Source: Glandiceps talaboti (taxonomy: Eukaryota; Hemichordata; Enteropneusta; Spengelidae). Taken from it: 64,000 bases of DNA. The notes under the pieces were generated by a model, which saw only the letters and a list, made by a program, of their open reading frames with translations, had not been told where the DNA came from and did not search any database. Location of the stretch: assembly GCF_964340395.1 (NCBI RefSeq), contig NC_135554.1, positions 62,001-126,000 of the forward strand, written 5' to 3'. This document shows, piece after piece, positions 1 to 12,100 of this stretch (positions within the stretch are counted from its first letter, which is position 1; the number at the start of each line of letters is the position of its first letter). The position numbers and the translations under genes were made by a program.

Positions 1-2255
1 GACCTTTACTTGCACACGACAGCGCATGACAGAACTGGTAACGCTCATGACTGTACCAGACACAGGAGTTGCTAATGATACTCGCAACGCATAGATCTGG
101 TACTCGAGTAGTACATGTCTGATTCGAACACATCTCTGCGACGTTTTCCGCAGCCGTGATCACTGCGTCATTGAACTACGTCCATCATCACGGCGACAGT
201 AGGGAGCCCTCTATGACACTCTCAGGAGAGAGAAAGCACGGGCTGACTCTTCCGGCACCAGATTTACAAACTTTACTCACACAACGATTGCAATTCGATT
301 TAATAGAACGGCCACTGATGTCAGTGATTAACTTAAAACTCTAGAAGTTCTTCTCATTAAATCATAACAATATTTCTACATTGTCAATAGAAATTGAAAT
401 TTGAATGTAAACACTTTGTTACAAATTGTAGTCATTCCCCAAATTGTCTAATAGTAAACACACGGCTCTCAAGGATATGAAAAACTAAGTTTGTATCCGA
501 AGATCAATATCGTACCAACCTCAATCAGCATCCTACAAAGTTTGTGCTATGAAGTGATTTAAACAAGTACATATCTGTTACGACTTTTTTACGGACATCA
601 AGCCGATGTACACAATATAATCAACGATGATTGAACCGTTTCGTGTAGTACAGATATGTTGAAGAGCTGCAAAGAATTTTCACCTGTGCAACATTACTCA
701 AATGCAATCTTATATTCCGGAACAATGAACGTTATCCGAACTTAAGAAATGACAAGATTTTCGTAAAGTTTTAAGTTCATTTATTTTCTAAATCGCCTTT
801 TTTATTTATATTCATTCATGTTCGAGTGCGTTGTACATACATCAGATTTAAAAGCATGATAAAACAATCAAAACAAATAGAGCTAAAAACAATTAAAACA
901 TCAGTGATGAGCTTTAGTTTTCCAGGAATTGAGTTCCGATCCGTAGCTTTGATCCACAAATGTCAAGCGAGAAATTTTGGTACGTGTTTGGCGTAGAATA
1001 TAACAGTCCTGCCAAAATTCGCCTATGCAATACCGCAATGCTAAAATGACGTATTGCAGTTACAAAATGAAATACTGCAATGAATGGATGCCGTACGCCG
1101 GTTCGAGAATGTCATTATGACTTACTGACATGATGAGATACTGTAATGTGAGTTTGCCGTTTGCGATTATGCACTAAATTCTTTTACTTAGGCCTCAGAC
1201 CCCACCCCACCACCTTCTAATTAAACTGGCAAACCTGAAAATAATGTTTCAGACAGCACAGTCGATTTCAAATATATAGATAGGAAAAATAATGACTTTG
1301 TTGACATGTTACTGTTACAGTATTTTAGTGCCATTCATTTACTATTATAGCTAACATTCATCTGTTTCTCAATTTGATTACCTTTTAAAAGTAATGTTTA
1401 TATTTAGGGGTACACAACATATGGTTTCATAGGAGGAGAACTAAAATGGTTCAAACCCCTACCCCCAACTAAAATGGTTCAAACCCCTACCCCCACCTCA
1501 AAGTAAAAGTTTTCTTTTTATCCAACATTGAACAATTGATCTCGCCTCTTATGCAGTTAGAATTCACTGTGACACTGCCTCAGAACAGATATATAAGACC
1601 CCATGTAAACCATAAATGAGAATGAGTCTGAGACTCTCATTTTGAAGGAATTCCAACGTGAGACCGTATCTGAGACTGGATTTGAGACTTGTATGCATAT
1701 GATGTAAACAATATATAAACAGCGGACAGCAACAGAAGTCATCGCATGACCAACGGATGCAGCTAGATAGCTAAGAATGTATGGTGCAAATAGTCTTGTT
1801 TGCAAAGTCTGATGATTTCAAGCCCCTCAATTTCATGATTTTAGTAAAATAGCCATGCGAGAAATGAAATAGCCATCTCAGACTCGATAAGCTACAGTAA
1901 GAGGATGGGTCAAGGGGTGTACATATTTGTGTTTTCGTAAATTATCCGCTTATTATGCATCGATTATTGTGTACTCGTATGACTTTTGATTTTAACATGA
2001 TGTGTAGAGTTTCAGTTCATCACTTTGGGAAAACAAAACATAACAGCTTGGAAACATTGTATATATCTCAGACAACTGTAGACTATAGTGTCTGAGTATT
2101 ATATATCAACTACATGTATTAACCTTCTACTGACTTACATTAATTAATATGAAAAGGGCAATGTTCTGCAGGTTCTTTATCCGATTCTTACCGTTGTTGG
2201 CGCTATAACTCATCACGCTATCACACTCATGTACATATAATTTTGGCCAATGTAT
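1..2255. other. Unassigned single-copy-like sequence
   Basis: No gene, RNA or mobile element could be recognised here. Open frames are short and lack codon structure or recognisable motifs. The only structure noted is a direct duplication of about 28 bp at roughly 1443-1498, built on the phrase 'aaaatggttcaaacccc'. Confidence 0.5.
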
Positions 2256-2264
2256 GCACTCCTA

Positions 2265-2421
2265 TAGTCTTGCTGCTAGACTCTCGGGCTTTCTTTCGAT
2301 ACTATAAGCGAACGAAGTTCACAGTGAGGGCTTGCTCGAACTTCCATCCTCGAAAGCAATGTTCGGTCGTGTGTCGTACGTATTGTATCGGAAGAACATC
2401 CGAGGTCTAGCAGATAGACTA
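2265..2421. mobile_element. 157-bp MITE with 9-bp target-site duplication
   Basis: The left end TAGTCTTGCTGCTAGAC and the inverted right end (TAGTCTATCTGCTAGAC on the minus strand) agree at 15 of 17 bases. Both sides are flanked by the same 9-bp word GCACTCCTA (2256-2264 and 2422-2430). Size, terminal inverted repeats and direct flanking repeat define a non-autonomous cut-and-paste element. A 9-bp TSD is typical of Mutator-like elements, but if the outer G is chance the TSD is 8 bp and hAT is possible. It carries no coding capacity. Confidence 0.8.
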
Positions 2422-2839
2422 GCACTCCTAGTACTAGGATTCAAAAGTTCAAAGGAGTGAAAATGAACAAATTTGAAAAGAGTAAAATACAGATTGTGAA
2501 AAATTAATTTAATTGTATATAATTTTCACCTTATTTATCCGCTTAATACAATTTAAAAAAAATGTCTTTTTCCATAATTGCTTCAACCTAAAGACTATAA
2601 GTATAAGATGAAGATGAAGACAATTATAAATTAATGTGAACAAGACGAACTTAAGTGTAATATGTAGACTCACAGACTGGTATGTGGTACACTATATTAT
2701 TATTATATAAATTCAATTTAGAGTATGAAAGACCAGGTATCTCTCAATTGTTGTTTCTGTGTATTAAGTTGTCCGTTCTTTTAGTCGTTGTTTATTCTTG
2801 GGACCACAGACCTAAGGGATCGGTCAGTTGATTCGGCCA

Positions 2840-2915
2840 GGGGGGGGGGGGGGGCGGTGGATTTGTAAGGGGAGGGTCACTCTGTTTTTGAAATTGACAG
2901 TAGAGGGGGGGGGGG
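2840..2915. repeat. G-rich runs
   Basis: Two poly-G tracts of about 12-14 bases lie about 50 bp apart in otherwise AT-rich sequence. They could form G-quadruplexes. No gene context is visible. Confidence 0.6.
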
Positions 2916-3159
2916 TTATGTTGTTTTGAAAATTGTGGAGTGGGGTCATTGTGTCTTGGAATGTGATGGTAGAAAAAAGTCCTTTTCTACAGTGGCATAT
3001 AGCCTTGTCTGAAATGTGGTACATGTAAATATGTGTGTTTGTCCGTGTTTCTTACATATATTCTTTAATATTACTCAATATTGTTCATTTCCCACTCACT
3101 ATTATAATACACGTCACAAAAGTTAAAGTCCACTTTCGAAGCTCTCCCTACATTAATTG

Positions 3160-3541
<382 letters not shown>

Positions 3542-3965
3542 GAATTTATAAAGCACCAGTATCCACTACTATGTAGAGTTCAGAAGTGCTGTGCAGTTAG
3601 AATGCTCTGGAGAACCGATATGTCTTTAGGCCCTTTTTTAAAGTGTCAGCTGTTGGCTTTTGTCTTATTTCCAGTGGCAGTGCATTCCATAGATGGGGTG
3701 CAGCCCGTGGGAATGCACGCTCGCCATATGACAACAGTTCGTACTTGGGTTCGTGCAATAAACATTTGGCAGTTGATCAGAGTGTCCAGGGATTTGGTTT
3801 CAAGTGAATTAGGTCAGATATGTAGTTTGGCGATGTATGATTGTATCTCACTGCACTGTTTGATGTCAGGGAACACATGGATGAAAATCATTAATGAATA
3901 ATGGAGAAAATCAAAAGATGCAAGATATGGAATGCCACCTACTATGGCTTCACAATATCATGCAC
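3542..3965 (-). mobile_element. Probable retroelement 3' fragment with (TGAT)n tail
   Basis: On the minus strand this stretch ends in 'gctttataaattcactgattgattg', running directly into the tetranucleotide array. That is the usual way a LINE or SINE 3' tail looks in invertebrate genomes. The body contains the phrase 'gcattccatagatggggtgc' with flanking GC-richer sequence, which I associate from memory with a widespread non-LTR 3' region. No reverse transcriptase motif is present, so the family cannot be assigned. Confidence 0.4.
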
Positions 3966-4016
3966 AACATTTAGAAAGTTGATCGTCATTTTAAATGTCT
4001 GGTGCTGAACGATACG

Positions 4017-4182
4017 CAGTGATCATGGCGCCCTCTGGAGAGACACTCCTACCATTGTACGCAGGTTGATTAGCGCCATACACGGCCATACGATTGACTA
4101 CTGCCGTTTTTTTCACGGAAGTTGAAATGTGGTAAACATATGCATATTTGGCATTTCAGGGGTTGTCTCTCCGTGATCACTG
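4017..4182. mobile_element. Possible small foldback element
   Basis: The left end CAGTGATCATGG and right end CCGTGATCACTG are inverted copies with one mismatch over 12 bases, and GGAGAGACA / TGTCTCTCC add a second matching inner block. The CAGTG start resembles hAT ends, but the flanking 8-mers do not match, so insertion is not proven. Confidence 0.35.
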
Positions 4183-5640
4183 TATTCCATTCCACGTAAA
4201 ATCAATTAATGAATGGCTTCGTACAAATGCCCTCTTGCGGTCGTCGGGAGATGCTTCATTGGTAGAATCAATGGGCTCGATCAAATCCGACATGACGTAG
4301 TTGGCGTATTCACATAATACTAATTAATATGCAGTAATTTTCCCACGAATCGGCCATATTGAATTTACGAAGACTAAAAGTAAGCATGACTCTGTTGTTC
4401 ACCCTGCATTTTTTACCTGTAACTTCAGTTTTTACCTCTAACAACAGTCCATATTCATGAGCATGTGTTCTGGTATGGTGTTGTGAAAGTATTGCTGTAG
4501 TGTAGATGTATAATTTGCTTATAATGCAGAGTATTGCTGATGTGATGTCACGATGCATGGACAATTCAAACTCGAGTACTGCATGCAGCGCTAGCAGCAT
4601 GCATTGTTCATTTCTCTAGTTCTTCGCCCCCACTTTGGTAGTCAATATAGCATGTTTACGATCGAACTGAGACTAAAACCATCGATAGTTCGGCAAGAAT
4701 TATGATACACTCCCAACAGTTTAAAACTAAGACCAAAACCAGAACTTCAAAATCAACATGTACAATGTACAAATCCAGAACAGTTTTTGTAACACAGACT
4801 CTTCATCTGTCAAAGTTGGCTGAGGAAATACATGGAAGTTGAAACAGTATCAATGACGCTATGTTATGGTACAGAGAAGTGTTTTGATTTCCCGCAGTGC
4901 CGATGTCTTTGAAACCCCACTTACAGATCCCACTGGTGAAATTTATGCAAAATAATATTGTGAAGACCACAGTTATCACAATGTATCTAGTTCCCTCAAA
5001 CGGGACGGGTCAACACAATCGATAGTATGCCAGCCCAGCGGCCCATGGCTGCTAAAACTTAACGCTCGACTGAAAATTATGGAAAGACCTGCCCAACTGT
5101 ACTGGTAGATTTTGCTGCAATGCAATAACTCAGAATGTTTGTATCATTTTCAAAATTATGCTTCAAATTGTTAAAAGACAGATTGCATTCCTCAAAAAAA
5201 CAACTGTTTTGAACAATGTTTAGCTTTTAATCAGTTAAAAGGGTCCATGGAGAACACTGTGTGCTTCAATTATACCATTCATTTGTATCTACACAGATAT
5301 GATTGCACTAATAAAAAAGTTGCTGAAAAAATTGAGAAAAGGTAGAAAGAAAGGTAGGTAAAAATGTATCATTTTATTGGCAAGTAGCTGTTAATACGTA
5401 AAAAGTAACTGATAATATCTAGGAATGAGACTCCAAAATCTGCCAATGATAGAAACATACTGGTTGAAACAAAGAATTTTTAAGAACTTCCTGAAAGGTA
5501 GCCAGGAAAATATTGCCGAGTAGCCACCTCTCTGCTAGTCACTATCATTAGACACATTTTCCACATTTGAATAATGTCTGTTTCAATTAGCCACATGGAA
5601 AAGTCATTAGCCACAAACGTTGGAAATATTATTACATTGT
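4183..5640. other. Unassigned sequence
   Basis: No coding, RNA or repeat signature could be supported between the small foldback element and the first family-2 element. Confidence 0.5.
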
Positions 5641-6843
5641 TAGCACAACTGAACTGAGGTTCAGTAGTGCTATAGGGATAGTCCGGCATCTGTGTGTGTG
5701 TGTGGATGTGTGTGTGTGTGTGTAAACAACTTAAATTCAAAAAACGCTGAACCGATTGCCATGATATTTGGTGGGTCCATTACCCTCTGTGTCTAGTTGG
5801 GAAATTGTTCAAATCAAAATGATAGCATCACAGGTGTGTGATTTGGGTCAAAAAATGCGATTTTTGCTCAAAAAACTTAAACTCGGAAACTACTGGGCAG
5901 ATTGGTGAGAAATTTGGTGGGAACATTCTTAGGTGTAAAGTAAGATTTGTTCATGACATGATGATTCCATCAGTGATATGCAAATTAGGGCTAAAAATGT
6001 GTCTTTTTAGTCCCGCCGGACAAAGTCCGGGACGGGGACTTATGGATTGGGTTGAACAGATCTCATTCAAAGTTGGTATTAGGACAGTGTTCTATGACAT
6101 ACATGTGCATATTCATTGTGGTTGTGATACGATCCAATATGGCTGCCTGGCAGCCATTTTGTTTGCGATTGTTCTATGTCCAAAGCCATAACTCAGACAT
6201 GCTTGAACAGATCACATTCAAAGTTGGTATTAGGACAGTGTTCTATGACATACATGTGCATATCCATTATCTGGTAGGCAAATGAGTAAACATTCAAAAA
6301 ATGTATGCAAATACCCTAGCAACCATGTCTATGCACATAGCAAGAGCCAAACAGTCATGTATTTCACAAAGATAACAACAGGGAATAATAGACAATTGAA
6401 TAAACATTCAATAAATGTATGTAAATTTGCCTAGCAACAAGACCAAGCCCATAGCAACAGCCAAATCATCATGTATATTGCAAAGATAACAACAGCAATA
6501 GCAATAGAGACGAATAAACATTAAAAAATGTATGCAAATGTGCCTAGCAACAAGACCACGCCCACAGCAACAGCCAAATGATCACATATATTGCAAAGAT
6601 AACAACGAGGGTTAATAGACAATTGAATAAACATTCAAAAATATATGTGAATATATCTAACAACATGATGATAGCATATATCGTAAAGATAGCAACATGG
6701 TAGGATAGGCAACTGGATAGTCATTCAACAAATGAACACTTCTTGTTAGCATGGACTACCATATGGATAAGCATGGACTACCATATGGATAAACATTTTA
6801 AAAAACTACAGTTGTGCGACAAGGCCATTGGTGGTATTTTTTA
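5641..6843. mobile_element. HINE-like family 2 element, copy 1 (carries a family-1 insertion)
   Basis: It opens with TTAGCACAACTGAAC and the hairpin arms AGCAC/GTGCT and TGAAC/GTTCA, then a GT-rich microsatellite at 5690-5723. Degenerate units ('aaactactgggcagattgg', 'gatatgcaaattaggg') follow, then about 120-bp units with 'cctagcaacaagaccacgcc'. Near the right end CAGTTGTGC (about 6809) is the inverted copy of the opening AGCACAACTG, followed by a short tail ending in T-rich sequence. No ORF of significance. A family-1 copy interrupts it at 6009-6268. Confidence 0.7.
6009..6268. mobile_element. HINE-like family 1, short copy inside family 2
   Basis: It begins AGTCCCGCCGGAC with the GTCCGGGACGGGGACT hairpin arm directly after 'gtcttttt' of the family-2 core. 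It then has about 1.5 of the 150-bp core units and stops at 'catatccatta', where family 2 resumes. The CCGT microsatellite and right tail are deleted. Confidence 0.7.
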
Positions 6844-7422
6844 AAAATTGTCTCGAGTTCTGTTATTTTTTGTCATGTTATGTTATTATTGTTATTGTGA
6901 GCAGTAACAGTCATACTAAACCTTGCCTCCATAAAAATCTTGACTTTATAATGCTAAAATGAATTTTGCCAGTTTACTTACATAGTATTTCTATTTGAGA
7001 TGCAAAATTTGAATTGATATTGTAATGTTCCTTCCTACATTGAATTAACCAATTCGTCACATCTTTTTAATCCTTTTTCTCCCGAGGGGGTACAAGTTGG
7101 GAGAAAGTCAAACAAAATTTCTTTGAGCAATACCACTGACCAATCTTTGCACTGTATAGACTTGTGTTTTTATTTTGTAAATTTATTTGGATGTTATTAT
7201 TCTTGGTAAATGAAATAATCCAGTTATTCAGCAACTCTTTATCATATAATAGAATGACAAATTTAATATTACAATTGGATACATAAATATTGTTTCACAG
7301 TTACAATTGGGGATTAGCAAATCTATTTTTAAGCTGATTTAGGCCTAATAAAAAACTTTGTGGTTCCAGTTACGCTTTCCAATTACGCTCAATTTTAGAA
7401 TAGGTGGGTAGGTTGATTTTTA
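6844..7422. other. Unassigned AT-rich sequence
   Basis: No gene or repeat class could be recognised between the first family-2 element and the next family-1 relic. Confidence 0.45.
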
Positions 7423-9170
7423 GTCTGGATTGGGTTCCATCCATGTGTCCGTCTGTCTGTCTGTCTGTTGGAGATGCCTGGACCAATTTTTTTCAAACTT
7501 GGTACAGGGGCAACATACTATGGCATACATATGCATCTCAATTTGTTCCTGATACGATCTAATATGGCCGCCTGGCAGCCATTTTGTTTGCGAATTTTCC
7601 ATGTCCAAAGCCATAACTCAGACATGCTTGAACAAGTCTCATTCAAAGTTGGTATTAGCACAGTGATCTATGACATGCATGTGCATATCCATTTTCGTTG
7701 TGATACAATTCGATATGGCTGCCTGGCAGCCATTTTGTTGGCGCAGTTTTCATGTTGAATGGTTTATTCCATGACGTCATTTTGAAGAGTAGGCATGTCC
7801 CATGTCCAACGAGGAGACACAACATGAGTAGGCATGTTCCATGTCCAATGAGCAGACACAACATATCTAAGTCTGTTTGATTTATGTTCACAAGTGTTGT
7901 TGCGTGATCAGAGTAGTGATATCAAAAACAACCATATGAGGCCAAACAACATTAACCAGGTTTGAAAATGACAACATAAACTGCCAGTTCGTTAATACCA
8001 GTGTTTCCGCTGCCCACTCGCAAAATCGCAAAATGCGAATAAAATCAGCATTTGGCGAGAATATTTTTGATACAATTAGTCAAATTTGCGAAGCCAATTT
8101 AGAATAGGGCACCAGAAAATCTATGCGTAATGCTTGTGGTTTCTTTGTCACAACGTGGAATATCCGTAATTTAAACTACATTGTATTACATTTAGAAGGA
8201 AGTGCACACATTGTACGTTCCTCAAATCATAAAATTGTTACATCAGCAATGTAAATAAATGTCATATCAAACTGAGTTCCGTGACATGAAGTACGAACGA
8301 CAGCGCAAACTTTCAATTTGACAGAGATACAGTTGTAAAAGTGTTTGATCCAAATTTTGTGTCGCTGATCTGAGGAGAGCTGTTAACACTGATAAAACTG
8401 ATACATAATGTGCAAACCATGTTCACCTCAGACGAAGAGAATGGTGTAGTGAACAGTAGTGAACAGTAAATTCACGTTCGATCTAGTAACGAAACTCAAA
8501 AAGAAAAAAAATCAGTTTTAGTGAGAATGAAATGGTGACATGGCAGTTTGAATTTATCTAAGTGAAGTTTTCAGGAGAGACTGTCCAACGATGTGGTCCA
8601 TTTGATCATCGCTTCACTCGTGAGGGAAGATGCCTTGCCGTAATGGCCGTGCTATCGATGGAAACCCTTTCTCACCACATGTTAATAAGTAACCAATCAT
8701 GTGGATAAGTTATGATAATATCGCGTAGTTTCTAAACTACCCAGGACGTGCTCTCCACATCAGGAAATGGTCATGGGGCACATGAAACTGCTGAAACGTT
8801 ATGCATACGATGGGTCATATTCAAATTTCACAGGTCACACTGCACATTGAGATTTAGAAAATAGTTACAATGAGAACTGACTAAAACCTAGATGTCTGGC
8901 GCTACAACTTTGAAGCAAAGATGAGAACCGTACGTTTGCCAACATGACATGAAAAATGTATGTAAATAAACAGTAAAAACATACAAGTTTGCGCTATTGT
9001 CTTTATTTATATAAGTTCATTTTTATTGCAAAAGTTTGGCTAATTGAAAGTCTGGTTTGGCTAATAAATTTTGAGGCAAATTAGCCCAATGGTTAGTAAA
9101 TATTTTGACCCAGAGGAAACTGTTAAAACCCAATCATAGTGGGGACTATGTCATTTTCAATAACTTGTTT
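7423..9170. mobile_element. HINE-like family 1, degraded and interrupted copy
   Basis: A worn head ('agtctggattgggttccatcc' plus CTGT/CCGT repeats) is followed by two core units (7490-7750) and a partial right tail (7790-7915). In that tail the 'aggcatgttccatgtcc' segment is duplicated. The terminal part 'aacccaatcatag..ggggact' with 'caataacttgttt' appears only at 9123-9170. The gap is explained mostly by the insertion annotated at 7999-9122. Confidence 0.65.
7999..9122. mobile_element. Probable hAT-like insertion with imperfect ends
   Basis: The left end CAGTGTTTCC and the right end GGAAACTG (CAGTTTCC on the minus strand) resemble hAT termini. The flanks TTAATAC (7992-7998) and TTAAAAC (9123-9129) agree at 6 of 7. 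The inserted sequence separates two parts of a family-1 element that are adjacent in other copies. Phrases such as 'ggctaattgaaagtctggtttggctaataaa' near the right end suggest subterminal repeats. There is no transposase ORF. Confidence 0.45.
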
Positions 9171-9179
9171 ATTTTATTT

Positions 9180-9416
9180 TATCATATTTGTTTTCATGTG
9201 TGAGTGTCTAGTTCAGTTTTTCCAAATGGTCTCTGTGTTATTGATTTCTTCCTATCAGATATACAACCATTACAGATTGGAAGACCAGTTTTATATAGTC
9301 TTTTTAAGTTGATGTCAATTTCCACATCTACTGTTTCTTGTGAGACATCACAATTTTTTGCGATTTTTTTTTTTCGAATACGTAAAAAAAATGTTGGTGG
9401 GGTCAAGTAACCAGAA
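9180..9416. repeat. Dispersed repeat, plus-oriented copy
   Basis: This segment ('ccaaatggtctctgtgttattgatttcttcc..', 'cagattggaaga', 'acgtaaaaaaaatg') is the reverse complement, with point changes, of the last about 220 bases of the window (63779-64000). Both copies contain the same landmarks in the same order. The family is unknown and no coding frame is intact in both copies. Confidence 0.75.
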
Positions 9417-9826
9417 CTAAACAATTATTTTTTTATGCCTATATATAACAATGTAGATGTACCGACAAGAGTATCATAAATTCAGTACAAGAGTACCTTT
9501 CAATTTAAAATGTAGAATCAACTTAAAATTATTGTCATGACAAGTACACAAGATTTTGATGCAGCTTGTTTGTGAACTACTTCAAATAGTCTTACAATAG
9601 CACAACTGTCTCACAAAAAAATACAAAAATAACAAGACTAAATTGACACACTGATGTGCACTGCATGCCATAAGGACAATAGTGAGATGATGTTAAACCT
9701 ATTCTACACTGTGGTGGCTGTAGTCTCTCCAGTGAGGGCTATACACTGACACTAGGGTGGAACTAGACTTGGGCTACATGATAGTATATGATGTATATAA
9801 TGGTGAATGTTATTTTTTTTTTACAG

Positions 9827-9876
9827 AAGTCGAAATGATAGAGATGATCACGATCCATGAAATACTGGAGAAAAAG
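9827..9876 (+). CDS. Possible spectrin-gene exon A
   Basis: A 50-bp segment is bounded by a pyrimidine-tract acceptor (ttttttttttacag) and a gtaact donor. Read with 2 leading bases it is open for 16 codons (VEMIEMITIHEILEKK) and ends in phase 0, which matches the phase-0 start of exon B. The peptide is too short and too weakly similar to assign to a spectrin repeat; the call rests on splice signals and phase. It may be a chance open segment. Confidence 0.3.
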
Positions 9877-9905
9877 GTAACTAATAAATGACTTCATTCA
9901 TTCAT

Positions 9906-10138
9906 TAGTCCCTTGAAGGAGGAAACTAGATACAAATGGGCTCCATCTATATGTCCATTCACAATACTCATTTTATCATGCAATCTATCATTTGAGATTG
10001 TTCTATGACATACATGTGCATATTCATTGTTGTTGTAATACGATCCAATATGGCCGCCTGGCAGCCATTTTGTTTGCGATTTTTCTATGTCCAAAGCCAT
10101 AACTCAGACATGCTTGAACAGATCACATTCAAAGTTGA
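9906..10138. mobile_element. HINE-like family 1 relic between exons A and B
   Basis: A worn head ('cattagtcccttgaagg', 'gggctccatc') and one core unit ('catacatgtgcatattc', 'tggccgcctggcagccattttg', 'gcttgaacagatcacattc') lie in what would be the intron between exons A and B. Tail and microsatellite are lost. Confidence 0.6.
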
Positions 10139-10199
10139 GTATAATTGGTACAAATACCCTGTGGCAGATATAGTAAATTCTTTTGTTTTTATTCTACAG

Positions 10200-10277
10200 G
10201 CACATGTTGACTTTGCCGTTAAACTTGTAGAAAGTGAACATTATGCTGCAGAAGATGTCTCAGAACGTAGAGATACT
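10200..10277 (+). CDS. Spectrin-repeat exon B (partial)
   Basis: A 78-bp, 26-codon exon sits between a tttttattctacag acceptor and a gtaagt donor, with phase 0 at both ends. The peptide AHVDFAVKLVESEHYAAEDV followed by SERRDT has the pattern of the B-to-C helix turn of spectrin repeats (the family pattern is xLIxxxHYAxxDVxxRRDxL). It could splice in phase to exon C, whose first residues DLNFRWTAL supply the rest of helix C. Which repeat it derives from is unclear: human alpha-II spectrin has similar HYA-EDV-RRD stretches in other repeats. It may therefore be an exon from a different part of an ancestral gene, or pseudogenic. Confidence 0.6.
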
Positions 10278-10969
10278 GTAAGTAGATTTGACACCTTTGT
10301 TTTGTTCAGAGATTTCAAACACCAAGTCCTGATAAAAGTCAGTTAGTTTACTTCTGGAAATATGTAGACAATAAAATTGATCCTTCATACAAGGTAAAAT
10401 TCTCCCAACATGTCAAATGGTACTATCACTCTCATAAAGACATAAATGAACATTCTTTGTTATTTTAAAAGAAACTTGTACAGGCAAAATTGGCTTCACA
10501 TTTTCTGTGAGAAGATTGGTCGTGAAAGACTAAGTTTATATTATATGTAATCTATGAGAAATCTCAGTGTATTGAAAATGGTTTGGTATAGACAAGTTGA
10601 CAATATTACAAAGTCTTAGTAGAATCCAAGGTAGATAATTAAAATGAAATAAGTGTGATGTCTTAGAAAATGCTATACTAGACTGAAAGGTCCATCACTG
10701 TTTTTGCTTCTGTAACCATTCATGAGTGTTATGTAAGCAGATCAACAATGAAGAAAACTGAGTTATGTAGTGTTATATACTAAAAACCTTTGTTATAGTT
10801 TTTTGCCAGATGTGCCAGAATTCATGTCAATATTTTAGTTACAGTCGCTAAAAGAACCTAGCTTTAGTTCCATAGGCAATCTTGTAATGGTTAAAGTATT
10901 AGTGGTTAGGTTTTCATGTTGATATTTGTCTAACATTATCTTTTCACTTTTCGTAAAGAATGTTATATT
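10278..10969. other. Intronic sequence without recognised features
   Basis: AT-rich sequence follows the exon B donor. No repeat or coding signal could be supported. Confidence 0.45.
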
Positions 10970-10974
10970 TTAGG

Positions 10975-11061
10975 GATGAAAAGTCTGTGTATCTGTGTGT
11001 GTGTGTGCGCGCGCCCGCGTGTGTGCGTGCATGAGTGTGTGCATGCATGTGTGCGTGCATG

Positions 11062-11102
<41 letters not shown>

Positions 11103-12100
11103 GAATTAAAGTAAAAAACTGCTGGACTGATAGCCATATTTTGTGGGTGCATATTACCTTGCTTGTCTAGTTAGGAAATACCTCAAATCAAAATGATTTT
11201 ATCACCGGTGTGTGATTTGGGTAAAACAAATATGGTGATTTGGGTAAAAAATGTGATTGTTGGTCAAAAACCTTAAACTCCAAAAGTAGTGGGCAGATTG
11301 GGCTTAAATTTGAATGAATCATTCTTCAGGGTGTTTATACTAAGAATTGTTCAGCACATGATGGTCCCATGAGTGATATGCAAATTAGAGCTAAAATGTG
11401 TCTTTTTGGTTAAAAATCTATAATTCCAAAACTACTGAGTAGATTGGGCTGAAATTTAATGGGAATGCATCTAGGGATGTATGGATGAAGAAATGTTAAG
11501 TATACAATGATTCCATGAGTGATATGCAAATTAGGTGTAAAAATGTTCATTTTTGGTCAAAAACTTATATCTCAAAAAGTACTTGGTCAGTGAGACTGAA
11601 ACTTGATGAGACGTTTCTGTAAGTGCAGATTTTCTTCAAAATATTTTGACACAGTTTCCTTAGCAACCATGAACATGCCCTTAGGAACAACCAAATGGCA
11701 GTATATTTTGGTCAAATAACAACATCTGGTAGGCAAGTGCGTAAACATTCAAAAAATGGATGCAAATATCCCTAGCAACCATGACCACGCCCATAGCAAC
11801 AGCCAAATAATCACGTATATTGCAAAGATAACAATGGGAATATAAAGACAAATGAATAAACATTCAAAAAATATATGTAAATCTGCCTAGCAACAAGACC
11901 GCGCCCATAATAACAGCCAAGTAATAACGTTTATTGCAAAGATAACAGGAATAGAAAGACAAATGAATAAACATTCAAGAAATGCATGCAAATGTGCCTA
12001 GCAATGAGACTACGCCCATAGCAACAGCCAAATGATCACATATTGCAAGGATAATGGGGATTGATAGACAATTGAATAAATGGGCGCACTTTCAAATTTT
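10975..12100. mobile_element. HINE-like family 2 element, copy 2
   Basis: A diverged head (ttttagggatg) precedes a long GT/GC microsatellite (10987-11098). It is followed by the standard family-2 units ('aaactactgagtagattggg', 'gatatgcaaattag') and four 'gcctagcaacaagaccgcgcc' units with 'gaataaacattcaaaaaatg'. The right end is missing; the sequence switches to a family-1 head at 12101 after 'ttcaaattttt'. Confidence 0.65.

Noticed and set aside
156-344. 62-codon frame near the window start
   Set aside because: Short, no recognised domain, and no supporting splice or promoter signal.
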